Shown here: positions 53,597 through 63,348 of the stretch, one piece after another
How positions within the stretch are numbered: position 1 is the stretch's first letter
Layout of the letters: every line of letters begins with the position of its first letter
Origin: Orbus sasakiae
GTDB lineage: Bacteria > Pseudomonadota > Gammaproteobacteria > Enterobacterales > Orbaceae
Assembly (NCBI RefSeq): GCF_039542345.1
Contig: NZ_BAABHY010000001.1
Span: 1,426,001-1,490,000, forward strand
Reading direction: 5' to 3'
DNA length: 64,000 nucleotides
The notes under the pieces: model-generated
Told to the model about the DNA's origin: nothing
Seen by the model: the letters and a program-made list of their open reading frames with translations, nothing else
The model's database searches: none
Program-made: the position numbers and the translations under genes

Positions 53597-55164
53597 TGAT
53601 TAAGATGGCCAACTCGTTATTAATCCAGTTAATAGTCAGTTTATTATTAGGTGGGATAGCTGTTTTTAGCTATTCACCTTTTGATATATGGCCACTTGCT
53701 TTTATTTCGTTTATCGGATTACTGTTACTCGCCAATCAACCGAGCTCAAAACGCGCAGCATTAATTGGTTTTGTTTGGGGGATTGGTTATTTTGTATCGG
53801 GTGTGCATTGGGTATATGTCAGTATCAAGCAATATGGTGAGCTAACCACCGTTTTGTCACTGGTTGTTTTAAGTCTATTAATTGCTTATTTATCGCTTTA
53901 CCCAATGTTATTTGCGATTTTATTGCGATTATGTCATAAAATTTGCCCAGCCTATTCATTCAAACAACTGATTATCTTGGCACCATTACTTTGGCAAATA
54001 ACAGAATTCTTACGTGGTACCTTATTAAATGGCTTTGCTTGGTTACAGTTAGGTTATACTCAGCTAAATGCTCCTCTTAACGGCCTATTTCCAGTTATTG
54101 GTATAAACGGTGTTAATCTGTTTTTTTCAATTTGCAGTGGATTATTTGCCTACCTTATTTATCACGGTATTAAATATCGCAAAGCAGTTGGTCATAGACC
54201 AAAATTGCACAACTTTAGTGCAACGTGTGCGATTTTGGTGATTTTTTTTGCGTCATTTTGGCTCAATAAAATTCATTGGACTCAAATTGATACAACCCGC
54301 CAAACAACAATTACGCTCGCGCAAGGAAATATTGCTCAATCACTTCGCTGGGATAGTCAACAATTAGATAATACGCTAAATACTTATCGCTCACTGACTG
54401 AGCAAAATATGAAAAGCAGCGACATTGTCATATGGTCTGAAGCAGCAATTACTGATTTTGAAGTCAATCAACAAGCGTATCTTATTGCTCTTGACCGATA
54501 CGCAAGTGCTAATAATACAGCGGTAGCGGTGGGCATTATTGATTTAGAAAGACAGTTTAATGATTATCAAATCTACAATGTACTAATTGTATTAGGAGAT
54601 AATGTCCCCTATCAATATCCAACACGTAATCGATACCTTAAACATCATTTAGTGCCGTTTGGTGAATATACGCCATTAGAGTCACTCCTTAAGCCGATTG
54701 CCAACTTATTAAGTGTCCCCATGTCATCAATGACAGAGGGGCCAGCAATTCAAAAACCCCTCGAGATAAAGGGATTTAAATTTACCACTGTAATTTGTTA
54801 TGAAGTCATCTTATCCAATTTAGTCTGGCAAAACTTTGGGACAGACACTGACTTTCTATTAACAGTCTCAAATGATGCTTGGTTTGGTGATACGATTGGA
54901 CCATGGCAACATTTGCAAATGGCTCGAGCCCGAGCTTTAGAATTTGGTCGTACCCTACTGCGTAGCACCAACAATGGCATAACTGTCGTCATTAATCCGC
55001 AAGGTACCATTATCAAACAAATCCCACAATTCGAAACAACGACATTAACCACGACGGTAAATCCAAGTATCGGGTTAACACCTTATGCTAAGTGGGGGAA
55101 CTATCCTTACTATTTCGCTTTAATGGTACTTGCTATCATCATTATTCTACGTCGAAAACATTAA
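53596..55164 (+). CDS. lnt: apolipoprotein N-acyltransferase
   Basis: Lnt adds the third acyl chain to the N-terminal cysteine of lipoproteins in the inner membrane. The 522 residues (E. coli 512) show an N-terminal membrane region with about six to seven segments (GGIAVFSYSPFDIWPLAFIS, GFVWGIGYFVSGVHWVYVS) and a periplasmic carbon-nitrogen hydrolase domain (about 235-495) carrying the catalytic Glu in IWSEAAITDF, the Lys region LKHHLVPFGEYTPLE and the nucleophile Cys in VICYEVILSN. A final membrane segment (YYFALMVLAIIIIL) ends the protein. Translation begins within the corC stop; ATG 53605 is an alternative. Confidence 0.96.
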   Translation: MIKMANSLLIQLIVSLLLGGIAVFSYSPFDIWPLAFISFIGLLLLANQPSSKRAALIGFVWGIGYFVSGVHWVYVSIKQYGELTTVLSLVVLSLLIAYLSLYPMLFAILLRLCHKICPAYSFKQLIILAPLLWQITEFLRGTLLNGFAWLQLGYTQLNAPLNGLFPVIGINGVNLFFSICSGLFAYLIYHGIKYRKAVGHRPKLHNFSATCAILVIFFASFWLNKIHWTQIDTTRQTTITLAQGNIAQSLRWDSQQLDNTLNTYRSLTEQNMKSSDIVIWSEAAITDFEVNQQAYLIALDRYASANNTAVAVGIIDLERQFNDYQIYNVLIVLGDNVPYQYPTRNRYLKHHLVPFGEYTPLESLLKPIANLLSVPMSSMTEGPAIQKPLEIKGFKFTTVICYEVILSNLVWQNFGTDTDFLLTVSNDAWFGDTIGPWQHLQMARARALEFGRTLLRSTNNGITVVINPQGTIIKQIPQFETTTLTTTVNPSIGLTPYAKWGNYPYYFALMVLAIIIILRRKH

Positions 55165-55356
55165 TACGATCTATGGCATATTTCTTGCTTATATTTTGAT
55201 GATAGAGGCAGTTATTGATAGGTAATCCTAGGCCTCAAAAAGCATAATTATGCAAAAATAATACATCTGTAAGCAAAAATCAGTTATAATAGTCGGCTGC
55301 TGGTAAAATATTCAATATTTTTAGGGCAATATAATCTTAGAAAATAGGAGATGAGT

Positions 55357-56277
55357 ATGATGAATCAAAAAAAATCCAAAAGTAAATTAAGCAAGTTAAT
55401 GTTATCTTTTGCTTTACTTGGATTAGTTCACTCTGCAGCAAATGCTGAAGAATTAACTGGGACATTGGCTAAAATCAAAGAAACAGGCGTGATTGTTGTT
55501 GGCCACCGTGAATCCTCAATACCTTTTTCTTATTATGATAATAATCAAAATGTGATAGGTTATTCACAAGACTATTCTAACCTAATTGTTGACGCTGTTA
55601 AAAAAGAACTCAATCTACCAGATCTTAAAGTTAAGTACCTACCGGTAACGTCTAAAACACGTATTCAATTATTAAACAATTATACGTATGACTTTGAATG
55701 TGGTTCGACAACCAATAACCTTGAGCGCCAAAAAGTTGTCGATTTCTCTGATACAATCTTTATTATCGGTACACGCTTTTTAGTCAAAGCTGACAGCAAC
55801 ATTAACAGCATTGATGATCTTAAAGGTAAAAATGTTGCGACAACCGCTGGAACAACATCTGAAATTCGTTTAAATCAAATTAACAGTAAAGATAAACTTA
55901 AAATCCGTATTATTACACCAAAAGATCATGGTGATGCATTCAATGCACTTGAAACAGGTCGAGCTGTTGCATTCTTAATGGATGATGCATTACTTGCAGG
56001 TGAGCGCTCAAGAGCAATCAATCCCGCTGAATGGAAAATTATTGGTGAACCTTTATCTTATGAAGCCTATGGCTGTATGCTAAGAAAAGGTGATGAGCAA
56101 TTTAAAAAATTAATGGATAAAACCATTGCTGATGCACAAACTTCAGGTAAAGCATTAGAATCGTATAACCGTTGGTTTACACAACCTGTTCCACCTAAAG
56201 GGGCAAATATGGATCTTGAAATTTCGCCTAAAATGGTTGAGCTTTTTGCTGCACCGAATGATAAAGCGTTAGATTAA
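55357..56277 (+). CDS. gltI: glutamate/aspartate ABC transporter, periplasmic binding protein
   Basis: This protein of 306 residues has a signal peptide (about 1-30, ending ANA-EE) and a family 3 solute-binding fold. TGTLAKIKETGVIVVGHRESSIPFSYYD, FECGSTTNNLERQKVVDFSDT and TPKDHGDAFNALETGRAVAFLMDD are shared with E. coli GltI, which binds glutamate and aspartate in the periplasm. The start is set at 55357: AGGAG ends at 55350 and would touch the upstream ATG at 55351. It heads gltIJKL, which in E. coli also follows lnt, so this part of the synteny is intact. An 83-base gap before gltJ allows higher expression of the binding protein. Confidence 0.94.
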   Translation: MMNQKKSKSKLSKLMLSFALLGLVHSAANAEELTGTLAKIKETGVIVVGHRESSIPFSYYDNNQNVIGYSQDYSNLIVDAVKKELNLPDLKVKYLPVTSKTRIQLLNNYTYDFECGSTTNNLERQKVVDFSDTIFIIGTRFLVKADSNINSIDDLKGKNVATTAGTTSEIRLNQINSKDKLKIRIITPKDHGDAFNALETGRAVAFLMDDALLAGERSRAINPAEWKIIGEPLSYEAYGCMLRKGDEQFKKLMDKTIADAQTSGKALESYNRWFTQPVPPKGANMDLEISPKMVELFAAPNDKALD

Positions 56278-56360
56278 TTTGCTTTGTACTATCTAAAATG
56301 TACTGAATGTTGAATAAAGCATTCAGTACCAACTCAATATTAGTGAACAAATAATAGATT

Positions 56361-57095
56361 ATGACTTTTAATTGGACATTGTTCTTTGAACCCACGCCGT
56401 ATGGTGATGGTATTTATCTAGACTGGTTATGGGACGGTATTATTGTTACTGTTTCACTCGCAGTGACGGCATGGATTATTGCCTTTGTCATTGGTTCTTT
56501 AATCGGTATCATGCGTACACTCGATAATCGATTTATCAAAGGGTTTGCTAAATCTTATATCGAGCTATTTCGTAATATTCCGTTACTTGTGCAAATGTTT
56601 TTGTGGTATATGCTTATGCCAGAAATGCTGTCTGGCCCTTTTAAAACTTGGTTTGTGGAGGATCTAGATCCGAATATTCACTGTTTCATTCTTGCTGCTA
56701 TTGCACTTGGACTATTTACATCAGCACGTATTGCCGAGCAAGTACGCACAGGAATTCAAACCCTACCACAAGGCCAAAAATATGCTGCATTGGCGTTAGG
56801 ATTATCATTTACTCAGACTTATTGGTATATATTATTACCTAATGCTTATCGTAAAATAGTCCCAACATTAACATCAGAAATGACGAATATTATTAAAAAC
56901 TCGTCCGTTGCTTCGACGATTGGTTTAATTGACTTAATTGGTCAAATAGATCGTATAAATGAATCAACCAATAGTATTGTCGAAATACTCTGTGGTGTAA
57001 CTATTGCCTTTGCGATTATTAACTACTCAGTTATTACCATTATGCGATTAGTTGAGAAAAAAACACGTTTACCTAACATGATGAGTGGAGGTTAA
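56361..57095 (+). CDS. gltJ: glutamate/aspartate ABC transporter permease GltJ
   Basis: This 244-residue inner-membrane permease has the HisM/GlnP-type architecture. FNWTLFFEPTPYGDGIYLDWLWDGIIVTVSLAV begins it, with the membrane segments of a BPD transporter following, and the EAA loop (about 150-170; EQVRTGIQTLPQGQKYAALALGLSFTQ) contacts the GltL ATPase. ELFRNIPLLVQMF is the family's second-segment signature. It pairs with GltK to form the membrane channel. Its stop lies one base before the gltK start, so the two are translated in tandem. Confidence 0.94.
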   Translation: MTFNWTLFFEPTPYGDGIYLDWLWDGIIVTVSLAVTAWIIAFVIGSLIGIMRTLDNRFIKGFAKSYIELFRNIPLLVQMFLWYMLMPEMLSGPFKTWFVEDLDPNIHCFILAAIALGLFTSARIAEQVRTGIQTLPQGQKYAALALGLSFTQTYWYILLPNAYRKIVPTLTSEMTNIIKNSSVASTIGLIDLIGQIDRINESTNSIVEILCGVTIAFAIINYSVITIMRLVEKKTRLPNMMSGG

Positions 57096-57096
57096 T

Positions 57097-57789
57097 ATGG
57101 AGTTATTTGAATGGATTGCAAATATTCCTGCACTTGTTATTGATCATTCAGGACTATTGTTAGATGGTTTATGGCTAACGATCAAAATTACGGTTACTGC
57201 GGTAATATTCGGTATTGCATTAGGTACTGTTCTGGCGTTAATGCGTTTATCAAATGTTAAAATATTAAATATTTTTGCGCGTAGTTATGTGAATTTATTC
57301 CGCTCAATACCACTTTTATTAGTGCTGTTATGGTTTTATTTGGCATTACCGCAAGCAATTAAATATCTATTTAATCTGCCACCTTATGCAGATGTCCGTA
57401 TTGCATCAGCAATGATCGCATTTGCGCTTTTTGAAGCCGCATATTACTCTGAAATAATTCGTGCAGGTATCAATGCGGTGAATAAAGGTCAATATCACGC
57501 TGCGTTTGCACTGGGTATGACCAAAAGCCAAGCAATGCGTCTAATTATATTGCCTCAAGCTTTTAGAGCCATGGTACCGTTATTATTAACGCAAGGTATT
57601 ATCTTATTCCAAGATACCTCATTAGTGTATGTCATGAGCTTGATCGATTTATTTGGTGCAAGCGTAACACAAATTGGTATGGCTCAAGGTGGTACTGCTA
57701 AATATTCAATGGTGATATTTGCCGCGGTAAGTTATTTTATTATCTGCTTTGGTGCATCACGTTTAGTTAGTTATATGAAGAAGGACTAA
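57097..57789 (+). CDS. gltK: glutamate/aspartate ABC transporter permease GltK
   Basis: This second permease has 230 residues and five to six membrane segments, with NLFRSIPLLLVLLWFYLALP (about 66-85) and the EAA loop SEIIRAGINAVNKGQYHAAFALGMTK (about 128-153) that docks on the ATPase. The ATG at 57097 has GGAGG, located inside the end of gltJ, at ideal spacing; a GTG at 57085 in the same frame overlaps gltJ and is not used. Two bases separate its stop from gltL. Family and role are secure from sequence and operon. Confidence 0.94.
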   Translation: MELFEWIANIPALVIDHSGLLLDGLWLTIKITVTAVIFGIALGTVLALMRLSNVKILNIFARSYVNLFRSIPLLLVLLWFYLALPQAIKYLFNLPPYADVRIASAMIAFALFEAAYYSEIIRAGINAVNKGQYHAAFALGMTKSQAMRLIILPQAFRAMVPLLLTQGIILFQDTSLVYVMSLIDLFGASVTQIGMAQGGTAKYSMVIFAAVSYFIICFGASRLVSYMKKD

Positions 57790-57791
57790 AA

Positions 57792-58517
57792 ATGATTTCC
57801 TTAAAAAATGTTTCAAAATGGTACGGTAAATTTCAAGTATTAAAAGACTGTACAACCCAAGTTAACAAAGGCGAAGTTGTCGTCGTTTGTGGTCCGTCTG
57901 GATCAGGAAAATCAACCTTAATTAAAACAGTTAATGGGCTTGAACCTGTACAAAAAGGTCAAATTTTCATTGGTGATAGCGAAGTGACTAACAAATCAAC
58001 CGACTTAGCTAAATTGCGTTCTAAAGTTGGTATGGTTTTCCAGCATTTTGAACTCTTTCCACATTTAACCATATTAAAAAATCTGACATTAGCACAAGTC
58101 AAAGTGCTTGGTCGTTCAGATAAAGAAGCAAAAGAAAAAGCATTATCTTTACTTGAGCGCGTAGGCTTATCTGATCATGCAAACAAACTACCAGGTCAAC
58201 TTTCTGGCGGTCAGCAACAACGTGTTGCGATTGCCCGTGCGTTATGTATGGACCCAGTTGTTATGTTATTTGACGAACCTACATCTGCACTGGATCCTGA
58301 AATGGTTAATGAAGTTTTAGATGTTATGGTTGAACTTGCCTATGAAGGCATGACCATGATGGTAGTTACGCATGAAATGGGCTTTGCTCGTAAAGTTGCC
58401 CATCGCGTTATTTTTATGGACGCCGGTGAAATTATTGAAGATACCTCTAAAGAACAGTTCTTTAATAATCCACAAACAGATCGTGCAAAAGATTTTTTAG
58501 CAAAAATCATTCACTAA
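57792..58517 (+). CDS. gltL: glutamate/aspartate ABC transporter ATPase GltL
   Basis: This 241-residue cytoplasmic ATPase (E. coli GltL 241) powers the transporter. Walker A GPSGSGKST is at 34-42, the Q-loop in VFQHFELFPHLTILKN, the ABC signature LSGGQQQRVAIARAL near 137-151, Walker B VVMLFDEPTSALDPEMV near 157-173 and the switch histidine in VVTHEMGFARKV. It closes the gltIJKL operon; a strong terminator begins three bases after the stop. No further gene such as rihA, which follows in E. coli, is present. Confidence 0.96.
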   Translation: MISLKNVSKWYGKFQVLKDCTTQVNKGEVVVVCGPSGSGKSTLIKTVNGLEPVQKGQIFIGDSEVTNKSTDLAKLRSKVGMVFQHFELFPHLTILKNLTLAQVKVLGRSDKEAKEKALSLLERVGLSDHANKLPGQLSGGQQQRVAIARALCMDPVVMLFDEPTSALDPEMVNEVLDVMVELAYEGMTMMVVTHEMGFARKVAHRVIFMDAGEIIEDTSKEQFFNNPQTDRAKDFLAKIIH

Positions 58518-58519
58518 AT

Positions 58520-58550
58520 AAAAAAGCGGGTTCGAATAACTCGCTTTTTT
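58520..58550. terminator. bidirectional terminator between gltL and recD
   Basis: AAAAAAGCGGG (58520-58530) pairs with CTCGCTTTTTT (58540-58550), with one G-T pair and a nine-base loop. T runs follow on both strands, fitting two converging genes. Confidence 0.9.
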
Positions 58551-58563
58551 TATCTCATCAATT

Positions 58564-60453
58564 TTATATCAATAAATCAACTAACCCGCTTTGCCGATTA
58601 ATTTGGCTATGAATGGTTGTTTCGATAATTGCCGTTGATGCAAAAATCGTGACGTTCTCTTTAGCCCGTGTAATTGCAGTATACAGTAGTGAACGCGTGA
58701 GTAACGGTGAATATTCATTGGGTAAGATAACTGCGACATGTTCAAATTCAGAGCCCTGCGATTTATGAATGGTCATTGCATATGCTGTTTCATGTTCAGG
58801 CAACCGGAATGGAGTAAAACCTTTTATCTCACCATTGGGCAATAAAAAATAGACTTTCAGTTTATGATGATCGTCTGCAGACGGTAAAGTGATACCAATA
58901 TCACCATTAAACAGTCCTAATGAAAAACTATTTTTTAAAATCATAACAGGCCTACCAATATACCAAGGGTCATGTTTCTTAATAGAAACCATCCCTTTTT
59001 GATGAAGCCCTTTTTCAATAATTTTATTTAATCCTTGTACACCAAATGGCCCCTCTCGTAATGCACAAAGTAATCGAAACTGGCTAAAAATAGAAAGAAT
59101 ATATTTTGTATCATACTCTGCCGATTTGATTGTTTGTAAATAATGTTGATACCCCTTGCAACACCAATCAATTGCTGCTTGATATTGATGGTTATTGTTC
59201 ATTATATTTAATGTAATATCAGTATAAATATTTTCATTAAGTAACGTTAATGCTTTTGTTGCTTGCCCTTCTTTAATAAGATTTGCTAATAAGCCAATAC
59301 CTGACTGGCTATCAAAACGGTAACTTTTTTGTAATAAACAAATGCTATCCGCAATCGACAACTTATCTGCTTTGGCAGCTAAATCATATCCCGTCAATTG
59401 TTTAATTAATGCAACATGTTCAGAGCTATAACCACGTGTTAATAATTCACAAAGATCACCAAATACGGCCCCGGCTTCAACCGAGGAAAGCTGCTCTTTA
59501 TCACCAAGTAAAATTAAACGTGCATGCTTGGGTAATGCAGCAATCACACTCGACATCATCGGCAAGTCAATCATAGACGCTTCATCAATTAATAAAACAT
59601 CAAGGTTTAGTGGATTGTTAGCATCATAACGATATTTATTGCTACCAGCTTTTGCGCCGAGTAAGCGGTGCAAAGTGATTGCTTCAACCGGAATCGCAGC
59701 TTTAGTTGATGCTGAGACAGGTAGCGTTGCAATCGCTTTAGCTAATGATTCAGTTAATCTTGCTGCAGCTTTACCCGTTGGTGCTGCAGCAATAATTTTT
59801 AATGGTACCGATGATTGTTGTTGATGAACCACGACTAATGTTGCCAAAATTTTACTGATCGTCGTCGTTTTCCCGGTTCCGGGACCGCCAGAGATAATGG
59901 TCACTTTTCGAGTCGTTGCGGTCGCTGTCGCGACTTTTTGCCAATCAATTTCAGCGTTATCGTCCTCCTCATCAAATAGCGATGTTAAACATTGTTTCAC
60001 GGCATCACTTGGAGTGGTATTTTGCAAGCTATGATTAAAATATTGAGCAACATGTGTTTCATAAAGCCACATACGCTGGAAATAAAGACGATTTCTATTG
60101 AGTATGAATGGCGAAAGCAAGCTGCCATCACTAATCATGTCCATTCCAAGTTGTGTGATTAAGTGCATCCAATCGGCAAAGGTAGGTGAATCTAAATCAG
60201 TTAATATTTGATTGGCCAGTTCACGACCAAAACGATATTCTAAATGTTGCTTGTTCAAATCGGCGATATTAATACAGACATGCCCAGCTCTTACTTCAAT
60301 ACTTAACCACGTAATTAAAAATGCAAATCTTGCTTTGGCCAGTGCGTCAGTTAACGTCGATTGACGAGTAAAGAACATCGCTAAACTCAAATCGAGTGGC
60401 ACAATCATGCCACTCGATTTGAGTTTGTCTAACAGCGTAATCGAATTCATCAT
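58564..60453 (-). CDS. recD: exodeoxyribonuclease V alpha subunit RecD
   Basis: RecD is the fast 5'-3' helicase of the RecBCD complex, which processes double-strand ends for recombination and destroys linear foreign DNA. The 629 residues (E. coli 608) show an N-terminal RecB-contact domain (about 1-150), Walker A GGPGTGKT (189-196), LLIDEASMIDLPMM as motif II (about 285-298), LILLGDKEQLSSVEAGAVFGDL as motif III, and the late motifs TAYAMTIHKSQGSEFEHV and LLTRSLLYTAITRAKE. The start has no strong ribosome-binding site; ATG 60450 is an alternative. recB and recC, which usually precede it, are not in the window; it follows a MuiA-like gene by 24 bases. Confidence 0.94.
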   Translation of the reverse strand: MMNSITLLDKLKSSGMIVPLDLSLAMFFTRQSTLTDALAKARFAFLITWLSIEVRAGHVCINIADLNKQHLEYRFGRELANQILTDLDSPTFADWMHLITQLGMDMISDGSLLSPFILNRNRLYFQRMWLYETHVAQYFNHSLQNTTPSDAVKQCLTSLFDEEDDNAEIDWQKVATATATTRKVTIISGGPGTGKTTTISKILATLVVVHQQQSSVPLKIIAAAPTGKAAARLTESLAKAIATLPVSASTKAAIPVEAITLHRLLGAKAGSNKYRYDANNPLNLDVLLIDEASMIDLPMMSSVIAALPKHARLILLGDKEQLSSVEAGAVFGDLCELLTRGYSSEHVALIKQLTGYDLAAKADKLSIADSICLLQKSYRFDSQSGIGLLANLIKEGQATKALTLLNENIYTDITLNIMNNNHQYQAAIDWCCKGYQHYLQTIKSAEYDTKYILSIFSQFRLLCALREGPFGVQGLNKIIEKGLHQKGMVSIKKHDPWYIGRPVMILKNSFSLGLFNGDIGITLPSADDHHKLKVYFLLPNGEIKGFTPFRLPEHETAYAMTIHKSQGSEFEHVAVILPNEYSPLLTRSLLYTAITRAKENVTIFASTAIIETTIHSQINRQSGLVDLLI

Positions 60454-60477
60454 TAATGTGATGGGTACCTAACCGTA

Positions 60478-62091
60478 TTATAAACCAATAATATTTTCAG
60501 CCTTATCTTTTGGATAAGACACTTTAAAACTAAATGGCAATTGTTTAACTTCTTTCGCTTTTATGTTTAATTGCCATGTTAATAGACCCGTGTCTTTTTT
60601 ATAATCTGCACCTTGATATTTTGCCTCTTCCAGTGTGATCGTTTTGTTCAAAATCACCGGTAACTGGTCGTAGATTGTAATATCAATTGGCACGTCTTTT
60701 GTATTTCGAATATGAATAGTATATGCAAATTTTTGAGAAACGTCATTGCCAAAAAAAGAAGGTTTAGACGTTTCATTGATATCCTGATTACGCATAACCA
60801 CAATTGCATTATCGCGGCCTAACGAAATATTCAAATTATCTTTTAAACCTTGTGTTGTAATATACCCCTCACCAATGTAATGACCAGCATAAAATACCGT
60901 TGATTTACCGGGTAATAACGATAATTTATCCCAGTCAGTGATTTGTGCTTGTAAAAAGGCATTATCATCAAGTTTAGGTGTTGCAGTATAACGATACGTT
61001 GCGGCCACTTCTTGCTCTTTTAAAGTTAAAACATTATCGCGGCTTTGACCCGCAATGCTATAAGGTAGTTTAACATTAAATTGCATATTCAAGCCGTTGT
61101 GATTCATCACAACATAATCACTGAATGTATTGCTTTTTAATTCATACATTACAGGTTGCGGCATGGTAGCCAAATCAGCCGTTGATTTAGACATTGAACC
61201 ATAAAATGATTTTCCTTCATTTACGTAAATATTCCAAGGTGTTGGCTCGGGTGCTGTGATCCCTTGGCTTGGGTTGGCTGTCGATAAGATAAAATCAATA
61301 TTATCCCAATTCAGTCCACTATGTTGATAAACATTGGCTTTATAGGTTAACAATAGTGGTGAGTTGATATCTTTAACCCTAACATCATAAGTGGGCTGCC
61401 AACCTGCATCCTCTGTTAAGTAAGATAATACGACGGGTAATGTGTTATCGTGCTCCGTATAAATTTTTACTTTAATGGCTTTTTGTGTTTGCCTAGCTGA
61501 TCCACTTTCTAAATCAATTTGAGATTGATATTGTACTATACGTTGTTTTAAATCATCAGTTTGAGTTTGTAGTAAATATTGTTCTGTTAAGGCGTTCACC
61601 AAATTGTCCTTCACAAAACTGATCGCTTGTTTAGCATCCGTTAACGAACCATTCGATGCGGTGATAGCATCAATACGGTTACCCTTTAGTAATGCTATTT
61701 CTTCATTCACCGCAATTAATTTAATATTGAGTTTGGTTTCTTCATCTTCTAATTGTTTTAAAGCAGCATGTAATGATTTAAGTGTATCAGACTGTACTTT
61801 TTCGCCTAAATAGTTATCCACTAATGAGGTTGAAAGAATCATCGCCTTATCATCTAACCCTACATTGATAGAATTCACATCAATGTTATTGGCTAAATTG
61901 GTAAGCAAAATTTCAGTTTCACCTTTAGGGACATGGATTGACGTGCGGCCTTGTAGTTCTGCCCCTTTTAAAAATAAGGTCACCTTAGTCAATTCAACTT
62001 TTGCCTCAATCTGCTCTGCTACCGCATACGGTACGATAAATGGTGTTGAACATAATAATATTGATGGTATTACGTATTTTAGTTTCATCAT
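60478..62091 (-). CDS. MuiA-like envelope protein (DUF4140/DUF4139)
   Basis: This 537-residue protein has a signal peptide (about 1-25, ending AVA-EQ), an N-terminal DUF4140 domain (about 30-125; VELTKVTLFLKGAELQGRTSIHVPKGE), a charged coiled coil (about 105-200) and the C-terminal DUF4139 beta domain (about 215-535; LPVVLSYLTEDAGWQPTYDVRV). The family, often called mucoidy inhibitor A, is widespread but has no established biochemical role; the export signal and coiled coil suggest a periplasmic structural or assembly part. The ATG at 62091 has AAGGA at good spacing. It lies 21 bases after nagK and 24 before recD, in one strand-wise series. Confidence 0.82.
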   Translation of the reverse strand: MMKLKYVIPSILLCSTPFIVPYAVAEQIEAKVELTKVTLFLKGAELQGRTSIHVPKGETEILLTNLANNIDVNSINVGLDDKAMILSTSLVDNYLGEKVQSDTLKSLHAALKQLEDEETKLNIKLIAVNEEIALLKGNRIDAITASNGSLTDAKQAISFVKDNLVNALTEQYLLQTQTDDLKQRIVQYQSQIDLESGSARQTQKAIKVKIYTEHDNTLPVVLSYLTEDAGWQPTYDVRVKDINSPLLLTYKANVYQHSGLNWDNIDFILSTANPSQGITAPEPTPWNIYVNEGKSFYGSMSKSTADLATMPQPVMYELKSNTFSDYVVMNHNGLNMQFNVKLPYSIAGQSRDNVLTLKEQEVAATYRYTATPKLDDNAFLQAQITDWDKLSLLPGKSTVFYAGHYIGEGYITTQGLKDNLNISLGRDNAIVVMRNQDINETSKPSFFGNDVSQKFAYTIHIRNTKDVPIDITIYDQLPVILNKTITLEEAKYQGADYKKDTGLLTWQLNIKAKEVKQLPFSFKVSYPKDKAENIIGL

Positions 62092-62112
62092 TTGAGTTCC
62101 TTTCTTTAATAT

Positions 62113-63027
62113 TTATTTATTATTTTTACACAATAATGCAGCACCACGCGAGCCACCAGCATCACCATATCGGGCTTTTTCAATACGTGGGACGATCATC
62201 TGTTTTAACATATAGTTAGCAATACATTTGGGGATGAGTTGATAAAGTGCATCAAATTGAGATAATCCCCCGCCAATCACAATTAAATCAGCATCAACAA
62301 TCATATTTAAATGGGCTAAATAAAGAGATAATAGTTCAACATAGCGTTCAACATGAGCAACAGACTCTGCCTGACCTTGGTAATAATGTTTGATAATAGT
62401 TGGTGCACTTAACGCATGCTGATAAAAATGAGCATATAACCATTCAAAACCATTTCCTGATAAGTATTTTTCGCAACACCCTTTCGCCCCACATCCACAA
62501 ACAATTATCGGAATATCCCACCCCAAAATATCCAATGCATCAATCGGTAAACGGATATGGCCAAATTCACCCGTACAGCCATTCGCCCCTGAGATAATCT
62601 GCTGCTGATGAACAATCCCCCCCCCCAAGCCAGTTCCTAAAATCACACCGAGTACCGTGTGATAGCCTTGAAAATCAGTATGAAATGCTTCAGATAATGT
62701 AAAACAATTCGCATCATTATTCATGACAACAGGCCTTCTAATGTTGTCCTCAAGTTGTTGGACAAATGGCTTATTTTGAATAATCTCAATATTCGTCGTA
62801 TAGATTGTGCGTTGATGATTGTTGATAAAACCAGGAATACCAATTCCTACTAGCCCCTGTTGTGAAAATTTATCATCCGCCTCATGCACGAGATCGGTAA
62901 TACAATTCAAAAAGTCCTGATAGCTTGTTAATGGCGTTGCAATACGCTTAGTCCATAACGCATCGAGATTGTCATCAAACACCGACAATTCTATTTTGGT
63001 TCCACCAATATCAAAACCATACAACAT
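62113..63027 (-). CDS. nagK: N-acetylglucosamine kinase NagK (ROK family)
   Basis: NagK phosphorylates free N-acetylglucosamine, salvaging the sugar from cell-wall turnover or the medium. The 304 residues (E. coli 303) follow NagK closely: MLYGFDIGGTKIELSVFD at the start with the phosphate loop DIGGTK (5-10), GIGIPGF, the catalytic Asp105 in NNDANCF, GTGLGGGIV and the ROK zinc motif CGCGAKGC (177-184) followed by EKYLSG. The frame opens at 63105, but ATG 63027 has GAGA upstream and gives the conserved start. It leads the nagK-muiA-like-recD series and is divergent from the TetR-type gene. Confidence 0.93.
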   Translation of the reverse strand: MLYGFDIGGTKIELSVFDDNLDALWTKRIATPLTSYQDFLNCITDLVHEADDKFSQQGLVGIGIPGFINNHQRTIYTTNIEIIQNKPFVQQLEDNIRRPVVMNNDANCFTLSEAFHTDFQGYHTVLGVILGTGLGGGIVHQQQIISGANGCTGEFGHIRLPIDALDILGWDIPIIVCGCGAKGCCEKYLSGNGFEWLYAHFYQHALSAPTIIKHYYQGQAESVAHVERYVELLSLYLAHLNMIVDADLIVIGGGLSQFDALYQLIPKCIANYMLKQMIVPRIEKARYGDAGGSRGAALLCKNNK

Positions 63028-63348
63028 ATTCTCTTTCCCATTGCTAATCACATTATTTAACAATGAGTATATTATAAAAGTGTTTGCTGAGATATATGTC
63101 AACAAGTTGTATTTAATTGTAAAAATTCACCTTACTTAAAAAACAATCTAACTTTAAGTCGCTCATTCAGACCATTTTGTATAAAATGAATAAGATAATA
63201 GCCACTAGCAGACTATTTTTACACTATAATCACCTATTATAACAAAAAAATAACGAAACAATGTTGCCTTGACTGTATACACTATAAGGTATATTTTTAA
63301 TTATGATTTGTTATGATATTAATTAAAGAGACCACATAAGAACGTGTA
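63028..63348. promoter_or_regulatory. divergent promoter region between nagK and the TetR-type gene
   Basis: No gene is visible in these 321 bases. TTGACT (63269-63274) and TATTTT (63292-63297) with a 17-base spacer form a plausible plus-strand promoter for the regulator. Within the spacer TATAC (63276-63280) and GTATA (63289-63293) are inverted, a possible autoregulatory operator. The nagK side is AT-rich without a clear promoter. Confidence 0.5.

Noticed and set aside
58521..58550. TTCGAATAAC resembling a tRNA T-loop
   Set aside because: It is the loop of the gltL/recD terminator; no acceptor stem, anticodon arm or D arm flanks it.
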